Positions 43,916 through 54,700 of a stretch of 64,000 nt of DNA are shown piece after piece. Numbering within the stretch: the stretch's first letter is position 1; every line of letters begins with the position of its first letter. The stretch comes from Alviniconcha marisindica (taxonomy: Eukaryota > Mollusca > Gastropoda > Provannidae). The stretch covers positions 208,501 through 272,500 of the forward strand of contig JABMCL010000854.1 of assembly GCA_018857735.1 (NCBI GenBank). Direction: 5' to 3'. Position numbers and translations under genes: made by a program. Below the pieces are notes generated by a model. That model worked only from the letters and a program-made list of their open reading frames with translations, ran no database searches and was not told the origin of the DNA.

Positions 43916-44679
43916 GCTTGGTCAACAGAATTATGGTCACATGCACAAGTGGCACACACAACCCCATTCTGATCCTATTCCTGCAAAATTAATAACAACA
44001 ATCACATAAATACACTTGTGTGGGGTGGCGCTGGGCAGTAGTGCATATGGAGACTATCTTCAGCCGTGATAAGCTCCTTGCATAACAGCATCCACCTTCC
44101 AGAAATGGACATGAATGGAACACATTACTTCAACACACGCTAATGCACTAAGTTAACACACTTGTCACGTACATTTCAAAACACAGCTGGACACATGGCC
44201 ACAGAACACAATCTTGACACAAATGAGTCACATCCAGCTTCATGTCTGTACGACAGGATTTGCAAGCAACATATCCCTAAAGCACCACAAAATACAAGAA
44301 TCATCTGGAATGAGGGCAGTAGGAACCATCATGTCCAAACAATATTTACTGCCCTGCAAGTGAGCCATGCAGTGGCCTCAAATCTGGTCACAACAGAGAT
44401 ACCACGTTAAATTTAATGTTTGACTCCAATGGCTCGCCATACAATACAATCAAACACGCCATGAAGACGTAGACTACATAATCATTAAGATGTTCTGATC
44501 CAAGACAAGTGGACATGCAATGGAGTCAAATCAGCTCATACGAGAGACAGCACTTCCACCATTTTCAACCGTATCATACATCAGACACAAAGGCTTTCGG
44601 GGAAAACTGTTGATCAGATCACCAAAATCAACTTTAATGTGATGGCAGTAACATACATGCAATTTGCTTTGTACTGACT

Positions 44680-45255
44680 GAACACTTCAAATCAGCATCA
44701 ACACAATGACAAGTTGCCATGTGTTGTATGGAACACCTAAAATCAACTTCAACACAATGACAACAGTTGCCATGTGTTGTATGGAACACCTAAAATCAAC
44801 TCCAACACAATGACAACAGTTGCCATGTGTTGTATGGAACACCTGAAATCAACTCCAACACTATGACAACAGTTGCCATGTGTTGCATGGAACACCTAAA
44901 ATCAACTTCAACACAATGACAACAGTTGCCATGTGTTATATGCAACACCTAAAATCAACTTCAACACAATGACAACAGTTGCCATGTGTTGTATGGAACA
45001 CCTAAAATCAACTTCAGACCAATGACAACAGTTGCCATGTGTTGTATGGAACACCTAAAATCAACTTTAACACAATAACAATAACTGCAATGTGTTGTAT
45101 GGAACACCTGGCATCAACATCAGCACAATGGTGATAATTACTAAGGATTGTGTGGAACACAGAAATCAACTGCAACACAACGGTAATAATTACTCAGGAC
45201 TGTTTGGAACACATAGAAATCAACATCAACACATCAGCAACTACTGTGTTAGAAC
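44680..45255. repeat. 54-bp tandem repeat, about ten copies
   Basis: Units contain AACACCTAAAATCAACTTCA and ACACAATGACAACAGTTGCC and ATGTGTTGTATGG. The last three or so units, after 45110, are degenerate. Confidence 0.92.
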
Positions 45256-46164
45256 ACCTAGAATCATAAATGGCAGAAGAACATGTAATGTAACATCTTG
45301 TTTCAATCAAGATACAAAAAATAAAAACACACTAATATGTTAATTGATTGTTGAGACATACTATTAAGGTCCGTAAGACATTAAACAAACCTAAAATCCA
45401 CTCAAATACAATGGCAACAGCATGCATATGAACAGCAAGGGCTATTTTATTTTACCTATGTCTGTTCAAATGTTTGAGATTTTTGTGCGTGCAATTGATT
45501 TAGTTAAATAGCGCTAGTAAGGCTGCCACACGGACAATTCTTAAGAATATTCACAAGAGAGGTGACACTGGGTCATGAAACAGAAAGTGACACTGGGGAC
45601 AGCACTGGCCTGAAGTCATTCCTGCTAAGCTAGGTCACAGTGGGTCACAAGATCAATTCCATTCCCTACTCACTTTGAACTGCAGTCCGTTATACTGCTG
45701 AATCTCAATTCCGTTTTCCCCTCGTCCATTCTTCTTCTTCTTCCTTTTTTATGTAAAGTCTTTTCACATAAGTGATATTAGACTGATCTTACAATTATCA
45801 TGCTAGTAATGCTATATAATAATGCTATATATATATATAGAGAACGTTTTGTTTCTATGCTTGGAATTTGACAACAAGGCAGCACACAGGAGTGCTGGTA
45901 AACGTGATTTCCATTGTTTCAACGGAAACAGACATCACAGAACAACCTACAGCATGCCTGGAAAGAAAGAAAAAATGCTTCAGATATCCCTATATTGTCT
46001 GCTTTCCTTGAGTTTTCAGGTCTCTTAAAACAAAATTCTGTCCAGAAGTAGGTCTGATGCTCCCAGTCACTTTGTGTGTATGGGGAGGGCGTGTGTGTGT
46101 GTGTGTGTGGGGGGGGGGGGGGGAGTGAGAGCACTGCAACTGATTTACTGATCTGTTCAAGTTC

Positions 46165-46250
46165 AATGTTGTTTTACATCCTCAGAGACCATACTGACTA
46201 TTAGGGGCAAGCCCAGGACGGCCACCTCACCTTTGCTGAGCTCTGAACAA
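46165..46250 (+). repeat. Dispersed repeat family A, partial copy 5
   Basis: GTTTTACATCCTCAGAGACC, then GGCAAGCCCAGGACGGCCAC. A G run lies just before it at 46109-46123. 45260-46160 and 46250-47120 hold nothing recognisable. Confidence 0.6.
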
Positions 46251-47126
46251 AAATCTGGCTGTGACCTATAAAACATATACAGAACATAATTATACAGTCC
46301 TTACTGTCACTGTCTCATTAATTCGGTTGTGACCCCCAATCACATACAATCTGTCTGCACAGTTCATGAACACAACTTCCACTTTCTATTCTTCCCTGCG
46401 TAGTATAAATGCACTTGCGTAGTTCCCCTAAAGAGGCTGTTCAAATGCTTTCAATTCAGTGGATAATGCAAAAGGAATCAACTCAGCTGGTCTTTATCTT
46501 GTGCATAGTTTACAGATGGAATGCGCGATGCATGGCAGGAAGCAGTGAACACCTGTGTCAGTTAGCTCTGTCCAGCATAATCTGAACATACGTCCATGGC
46601 CTGGACAGTCAGAAAAAAAGAGTACTGCCTGCTAACTCCACACACATCTGAGACATGAAAAAAGGCAAAGAAAATGGACATAAATGTACACAGTAAACAA
46701 ATCACTGAAATTTACTCTGGGCAGTTCATATGCCCCTCCCCTTCCCCCCCTCCCCCCAAACCATGCTAAAGCTGTGTAAAGTCAAATGATACTGGTGGCA
46801 GGATCATCATCAAGACACTGTCAGCCAATGCTCATTGGACCACTTGCATGCATCAGGTAACAATGACGATTGTCAAACCTGAGACGGCTCAACCTCCATC
46901 AGTGAGTCCAGCTCAAAGCATCGTCTCGTTACCAACAATCACCACAAAACCAGACAGAAGAAGACACCAGGAAATGCATCAGCATAGTAACGTCAACCTG
47001 TAGAGAATCTGATATCGTGACCAGGAAATGCATCAGCTCACAGTAATTTCAGTCTGCAGCGAGTTTGATATCAGTAATGATCCACGTGGCTGCAACCTGG
47101 TCGCCAAAGAGAAGGAGGCTAAGGAG

Positions 47127-47177
47127 TAAGTAACTTGTTACTCCCAGTCAACCAGCATGGTTATATCAGGGCGACAT
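47127..47177 (-). repeat. Short interspersed repeat family B, copy 6
   Basis: Minus-strand GCCCTGATATAACCATGCTG, then GACTGGGAGTAACAAGTTAC. Confidence 0.75.
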
Positions 47178-47507
47178 AAAGGAAGGAAGTTACCATGGCC
47201 GAGTGAGGAATGCAGAAAGTAAAGACAAAGTACCACCACATTGATTGTCAGATTGTGGAGAGGTCAGCATCCATGAATAGAAACAACCTTAAGGCACGAT
47301 CCTGCTGTCAAGCAAAATCAGTAAGACTGAAGAAGGAAAAAGGAAAACACAATGAAGAAGAAGCAGAAAGACTCCTAACTGTGCACGTAGCATGCCACTG
47401 AAAAAAAGGCAAGTTTTCAGGCAATGGCAAAAAGGACTGCCAAGGAGTCAGATTTTGTTCCCAAGTCTGTGGGAGGGAACTTCAACCAGGGGCAGAATTT
47501 TATACCA

Positions 47508-47510
47508 TTG

Positions 47511-47548
<38 letters not shown>

Positions 47549-47612
47549 AGTGTGTGTGAGTGTGAGTGTGTGTGTGTGTGTGTGTGTTTGAGTGTATGCA
47601 CATGCGCGTGCA
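47508..47612. repeat. (GT)n-rich microsatellite
   Basis: Two GT blocks with TTTGAGTGT interruptions, followed by CACACGCGTGCACGC alternating purine-pyrimidine sequence up to about 47650. Confidence 0.88.
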
Positions 47613-48164
47613 CACGCGTGCACGCCAGCATGCATGCCAGTGCATATGTGTGCATGGGTTGGGGGGGAGTGGGGAGGGCCAGGGGGGTGTTGCAAGCATG
47701 ACTGTGAAGAACAAAAATCTGGGATGGAGACAAGAGACCTCACTGATAAGACACACCAGCAAAGCTTGTCAGCTTTCCACCTTCCCTGCACCCCAAAGAA
47801 ATGGCTGCCATTCTTACTGGTAAGCAAGCAAACCAGGAGCATCTCACTGGTCACAAAGCAATGCCCTTGTCAGTTCCATGTCTTTGACTTCCAGCCAAGG
47901 AATATGGCCTTGAGACTTCTCCACAAGAGAAATCAGGTGATGGTGAATGGCTGACATCATACATCAGGCTGTCCTGAACAAACACCAGTCATTTAACGTT
48001 CATCTGAATATCACAATGTAATTGACTAGTTTGTTATTTTTCTCCAAATAATGCAATGCTCCTTTTCATAGAAATCCAGAGAAGCCAACATAGCCATCAA
48101 CTTAACAGTCAACACTCACACACCTGGACACATTTGCACGCAAACCTTCAACATCATCCTCTCA

Positions 48165-48226
48165 GACCGGTTTAGTAAATTGATACTCAATGCCCAGTCA
48201 ACCACAAAGGTTGCATCAGGGTGAAA
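48165..48226 (-). repeat. Short interspersed repeat family B, copy 7
   Basis: Minus-strand CACCCTGATGCAACCTTTGT, then GACTGGGCATTGAGTATC. It is the most diverged copy. Confidence 0.55.
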
Positions 48227-48340
48227 TGAAATTCATCAAATCATATTTGTTCATTAGGCTTGCTTAATGCCAATTTGTCTCTGGAGAGGCACCGGCAGGG
48301 ATGGAGATCCCAGGAGGTGGGAGGAGGGGGGGAACCACAC

Positions 48341-48557
48341 CTAATGCTTTACTGTCACCACCAGAATGATTTCTACATTAAGATGGGCAGTGACGACAGC
48401 CATTTTGTGCTTCATTCACAATGAGAGGCTAAGTCACAAGACAGTGTCCACAAATCACAATTTCTGAAGAGAAAGGAGAGCCAAAAGCAGGGAATCAAAC
48501 CGACATTGTCCGCATACCAATCTAACGCTTTACTGATTGGCCAAACCAGCTCACCAC
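48341..48557 (-). mobile_element. tRNA-derived SINE family E, copy 2
   Basis: On the minus strand: GAGCTGGTTTGGCCAATCAG, AAAGCGTTAGATTGGTATGC, GGTTTGATTCC (B box with changes), then the same body as 36813-37035, including CACTGCCCATCTTAATG and ATCATTCTGGTGGTGACAGT. A family D segment lies just beyond its 3-prime end at 48250-48335. Confidence 0.85.
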
Positions 48558-48559
48558 TC

Positions 48560-49457
48560 AAATCTTCAGTAAAACTGACTCTATTTATAATATACATCGC
48601 TGAACCAACTGTTTATGATACACATCAATGCATGAGTGTGAAGAGGATTGGGGCAAATGAAGATGAATGACCCAGAAAGGCAGAAGCTGGAACAAGGGAT
48701 TCCACACTTTGGGTGAAGCATGAAAACCTGTGTAGTGACCTGCTCCCAGGCCCCAAATAGGCAGGGAACCTTTTTTAGCTATGGATTCTCAGCAAAGAGG
48801 ACCTTGACCGCTGTACCCATGATAACCCAAACCACACACACAAGCAAACACACACACACACATACACTAACCCCCCCTCCCCCCCCCCACACACATCCAT
48901 ACCCACTCACTCACATACCCCCCAACCCTCACAAAAGAACTTAGACAGGGATGCCCAGGGATCCAAGAAATGGTGGTGTATTCTTTAGTCAGTTCTCCAT
49001 GTCCATAGTCAAGGCTCCCTTATTTTGCATCCAAAGATGATACGCTGACATAAGATTTGGTTCCTCCATTTCTCCAAGCACTTCTTGGTTAGCATCACAC
49101 AAACCCACCCCACCCTTCTCCGTCACAACTAGACACGAGTTTTACGTCATAAGCATCCCACCTCAAACAACAGCACCAATTTTCACATTTTTCTTCACCA
49201 AGTCTCCACAGAAAGCACAGGTTCCAAGCAACCGCCTCAAAGTGCAAATGAACAGAAAGCGTTCCTCGTCGTACACAGAAAGCATTCTTCACCATACTGC
49301 GCTCCTCATTATATTGCACTAGAATGAAAACAATGGTAATGCTCCTTCTTCCCATTAAGGCTGCATGCACTCCTTCACGCACTCCTGCTTCCCAGTCCTT
49401 GTTAAGGCTGCACTCCTTGACACACAGGAGTAGTTTTACAGGTCAGGTGAGGTCAGG
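48560..49457. other. INTU 3-prime flank, no other gene recognised
   Basis: Immediately downstream (minus strand) of the INTU stop codon. It contains C-rich and CA-rich patches at 48837-48925. No clear AATAAA on the minus strand is seen in the first several hundred bases, so the 3-prime UTR end is not placed. Confidence 0.4.
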
Positions 49458-50398
49458 TCAGGTGCCAAAGCCCAGAGCGAATGCCATTTCCACCAGGCTC
49501 TGGCTGGATGATTCATGGAAGCACACATAGAGTTCATGCTTGGCCGATTCTGAAGCAAAGCGCCTCCTGGTTCAAAAAGAGACAAAAGAGACATTCTATT
49601 CCTCTCCATTTACCCAAAACATCAACATGAACACACACAGCCACGTGCATGCTCACACACACACATGCATGCTCACACACACACAAACACATGCATGCAT
49701 GCATGCACGCACGCACGCACACATGCATGCACGCACGCACGCACACACACACACACACACATAGTGCACAAGCACACATGCATGCACCAACTACTGATGC
49801 ACAGCACTTTCACACACAAACCGGATACAGACACACAACAACTTTACACACAAACCAACTGCAGACACACAACACTTTTTACAATCAGACCAACTGCAAA
49901 CACAGAGTAATTTTAGAAGCCAGCAAACTGCAAACCCCAAACAATTGCACACTCAAACCACAAAGACAATATTTTTCCACACAAAAAGGCTACAAAGACC
50001 AGTTTCACACACACACACACACACACTTTCACACAAAGGCAGAGCACTGTCATAGCCATAGTAGGAAATGAGGATGCATGCACTCACCCCACAACCCAAT
50101 AGTTCAGCACCGAAGATGGTCTGCGATCCCCGGCAACCGAGGGAGGGGAGGAGCTGTGAAACAACACGCCTTGCTCCTCCACACCCTTTGTCAGGGACGA
50201 GTCACACTCAAATAATGACTGCGGCTTCTCCTGCACCAAGAATTTTATGTTTTTAATGATTTTATTCAACTTCAGTGTTTTTAATATTTTGGTTTGTCAG
50301 ATTATTTCAGGTAATTTTGGGTTTGTTAGGTATTAGTATTTGATCAATGCTTTAGCATAAGTATATTGAAAGACAGGCGATGTGTGTCTAAGAGTGTG

Positions 50399-50463
<65 letters not shown>

Positions 50464-51769
50464 CTATAACTTTGAACTACTGAGATATATGCAATTCAAT
50501 TCTTCGTTGTGTATTAGTGTCGAACATCAAACAACAGAAAGTTTATTGTTATTGTTAAGAAGAGATTAAGACCATTGCACTGGAATGACAGTAAAAAGGT
50601 GAGGTGATAGGATTGTATACAACTATCCCAGTTGCCCCAGGTAAACCAGAAAACAAGTCATTCAAAGGAACCTCTTAAAGGGAAGACCCCACCATGAGAG
50701 GCCATCCCTCTTAGATCACTTCCATGTAAACTCCCCATACTTCCATAAAAATGAAGACCACAACAAAGACCACTCTTATGCAAACTCTTCATATTTTGAT
50801 CTTCTTCTTTTTTTTGTGATGCCCAGCACTCTTCAGTCTCAATTCATTGAAAAAGGTTTCAAGAAAGTTGAAAATTTTGAACACAATGTGGTGTTACTTA
50901 TTTACTCTACAAATTTCCATCTCAATGAACACTTGAACAAAGACCATTTTTGTGTAAACTCTCCCTCTATACTTCAGTCTGAAAGAAGACATCGAAGACC
51001 ACTTTTGTGTAAACTTCCCCCAATTCCTTTTGCATAACCTCCCCACAATTCTACGATGAAGACCTCACCAAAGATCACTAGTGTGAAAACTCCCCACAAT
51101 TCTATTTAAGAAGAAAACCTCACCAAAGACCAATTTCATGAAAACTCCCCATACTTTTAGCTACACAAAAACCTCATCTAGAGCTGCATTGCATGTCTAG
51201 GTTGCACTGATTGTTCCAGGATGTGTGCATGTTTGCCTGCGCTTTGCTGTTGATGTTGGATCGTCTGGTGTATGCATGTTTCATGTATTGATTTTGATTT
51301 CCATTCTTGTTTTGAATTGTGAAGTGCTTTGAGCCAGTCAAGTTGGATTAGGCGCTATATAAGAATTACGTATTATTATTATTATTATTATCAAAAACTG
51401 TCTTCAATCAGTCCCAGTTTTGCTGGACTTGGGGGGATGAGTGTGTGTGTGTGGGGAGGTGGGGGGGGGGGGGGGAGGAGGTAGGGGGCCAAGGTTATGC
51501 TGTACTGACAATCACAACTTGTCCTTGGATGACCCTAACCCATGACCTGACCTTAACCCAGATGCTGCCTCACCTGCTTTTCTTGAGCAACCCGCTCACT
51601 GAACAGCGCGTGGATGCTGAGGACGCAGCGGTGGAAGTTGGCCATGACCTCACTCTGCATGTGGCCAGGGGACAAGGTAAGGTCAAGGTCAGTTGGGGTC
51701 ACGAGGATGCCTTCAAGGTCGTTATAGTGGATAAAGTGGAAGAGAACGTTATCCTTCCCCCTTGAAAGT
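49458..51769 (-). CDS. INTU: INTU C-terminal longin region and stop
   Basis: Exons 51769-51574 (DNVLFHFIHYNDLEGILVTP, NFHRCVLSIHALF), 50230-50088 (EQGVLFHSSSP, VLNYWVVG) and 49566-49458 (HELYVCFHESSSQSLVEMAF then ALGFGT and TGA). Human INTU reads NTLFHYV...GIFITP, NFHQCCLSIRAVF, EHGVLFECSPENW, AYWVVG, ELYVCFHDS and a C-terminal AFKLFFGL. The last exon was found by phase (GG/G at the join) and motif continuity. Confidence 0.95.
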
Positions 51770-54700
51770 CTGCAGAGAAGAAAGAAAAGCTCTGGACACA
51801 CTGAGCATTGTTTTTGTTTTCTTCTGTTCAATGCTTTTTGTGAACCTGCCAAACACTGAACTGTTTAACCAAGATCTGAACACATAAAGGGTTAAACAGG
51901 ACACTATTTATCATGACAAAACACAGCATGCCATAAATAAATAGCATTCTTTTTAACCTTTTATGTGTCCAGATCTTGTTTTAGCATGCTAGCAGTCATT
52001 CCTGTTTCATATTCTTTTGTTTAACCAAGGTTCTACAGTGTTTTTCACAGATTCTATAAAAAATTTAGAAAAATTACTGGTTAGAGATCAGTGGCTGTAC
52101 AGATCTGTTTCATCGCTCTTTATACAACAACTTTCTTTCTTTTCTTTTTTAACTGAACGAGGGTATGGATAGATCAGTGACTGCACATTTGCATATTTTA
52201 GTCCTACAAAGAAGCCAGGGTCAACTCACTTGCCCAGTGCCGTCTGAGTGCCGACGGTGTCAATGTGCAGGGCCGACATGCTGCGTCCAATGGAAGACAT
52301 GTCTAGGAGAGAGCTGAAGCGACTGGATTTACTCTGGGAGGAAAATAAAACAGCCAGTGATATGTCCATGTTTATAGCAGAGGACAGAGAAATTGGGAGT
52401 TTCCATTTCATCCAGTTTCTGCTGGATGATGACAGTCATTATTCTAATTATTCTCCTACTTTTCTGTGGTATGTACATTTCTGGACCACCAAAGACTGCT
52501 CTCTGGAATAGCAACAGGGACGATAATAAGTTGTGTTCTACAAACAGTGTTCTGTCTAACAGCAGCAGGGGCGATTAGTTCTGCTCCGCAAACAGTGACA
52601 CAAATTTATGTGTAGCACACCGATGACTGTGATATACATTCAGAAGTAGTGCTCTCTGCAAATGGCAACAGGGATAATTTACCTGTCATTACTCTGCATA
52701 TACGTGACCTTCATTTATGTGTTGTAGTCTGCAAACAGTGATATGCTTTCATACAGTGGTGCTCTCCGCAAGCAGCAACATGGATAGTTTATAAGTTGTA
52801 CTCTGGAAACAGCTGCACAGATGTGTGAGCCGAATTAAGCAAACAGTGACACTGCCATACAAGTTTCCCTCTGCAAAGAGTGATAGGGGTTATATATATG
52901 CTGTACTCTGCATCAGAGCAACATGAATTCAGGAACCGCACCCTGTAAACAGCGCTGAGGGATAGCAGCAGAAAGGTCTGAGGCTACAAGATTCCCTACC
53001 TTGGGTGCTCCAGCACTGCTGCCGCTGCCCCCTGAGTCGTTGGAACCATATGAGAGTTTGCTCCCCTGTCGTATCATGGCACCTGCCTCGCTCCCTGCGT
53101 CGCTGTCTGTACCTGAAGTAACGGCGTACAAACGGTTAGCAACAGCATGCATCAGTCATGCGTGGCATCACAATACCTGCCTCGCTCTCTGCCTCATTCT
53201 GACCCTGATGCAATAGTGTATAGTTAGTAACAGAACGCATGGCATCATGATACTTGCCTAGTTGTATGCATCAATCTGCTCCGGATGTAACAGTGCGCAC
53301 ACATGGACAACATAACAGTTGCTACCTTGCCATCAATCTGCCCCTGAGTGTATACAAGGTTAACAACAGAATGTGTGGTGTGCACGGTATCACCATGCAA
53401 CCCTCACTCTCTCTACATCACTCACAGTCCCTGATGTAAGCCTAACAGTGCACGTGTATGGTTAGCCACAAAATGTGTGGTGTGCACGGTATCACCATGC
53501 AACCCTCACTCTCTCTACATCACTCACAGTCCCTGATGTAAGCCTAACAGTGCACGTGTATGGTTAGCCACAAAATGTGTGGTGTGCACGGTATCACCAT
53601 GCAACCCTCACTCTCTCTACATCACTCACAGTCCCTGATGTAAGCCAAAAGTGCATGTGTATGGTTAACAGCAGAATACAACTGTCATGCCAACGTTCTC
53701 TCAGACACTCCCAGCATTTCACAAACCGTAACCAGATAAGTATAATATTTTTATATCATTTAACTGTCATTTTTTTACTGTTGAAAAGAGGCTTACCCCC
53801 AAAATGCATTCTTTTTAACCAGCTGTGTGATTGGATCTAACAGAGCACAACTTTTTTTTCTCTCCCTTAAAACCAGTCCAACATGCTGACACCATAACAA
53901 TGAACAGATCAACCTTAAAGCTGAAAACAACTGGTACAGAGCAAAACTTGACTTCTTTCTTCCCTCAGTCAAACAAAGGTGACTGGACAATGTAGCGGCT
54001 CACCTGGTCTGCGGTCAGACCGGGGACTGGACCTGTACTTGAAGGGGTTCTCACTGCCTGTTCGGCCTGGACTGGCTGAAAATGAAATCACAAACAAGTC
54101 AAATGTCTCCTGGGCAAAAACTAACCCCCAGCCTAGCTTCTGACCAGCAGCAAACTACAAGTGACAAACACATGATCTGCATGAGCAATTTTCACTGTTG
54201 TTCAAGACCAAAGTGAGGTAAATGAAACAGAATGCACAGAGAGAGAGTGGAGTGAGAGACGGAGACAAGAGAGGCAGTCAGAGAGAGAGAGACTGAGACA
54301 GAAACAGTGACACACAAAAGACAGAAAGAGAAACCACACTATAAACAGGGGGTGGAGGGGGGGGGGGGGGAGAAAGAGAGAATGAGGCTGCAACAGAAAC
54401 AGTGACAGACAAACAGAAAGAGAAACCACACCATAAACACAGGGGGGGAGAGAGACAGAAACAGAGAACAAACACACAGAGGCTAAGATGGAAACGGTGA
54501 CAGAAAAACAGAAAGAGAGAAAGACAAACCACACTGTAATTTAAATGAAAGGATTGTCTCTTTGCCTGCCTAATGGACAATGGTCACATTATTTATCTCA
54601 CATTAAAATTTAAAGGCCAAAGTACACAAATTCAACACATTATATACAATGAAACACAACACTAGAATTTCTTTTCTGTTGGTTTTGTTGTTCAAAATCA

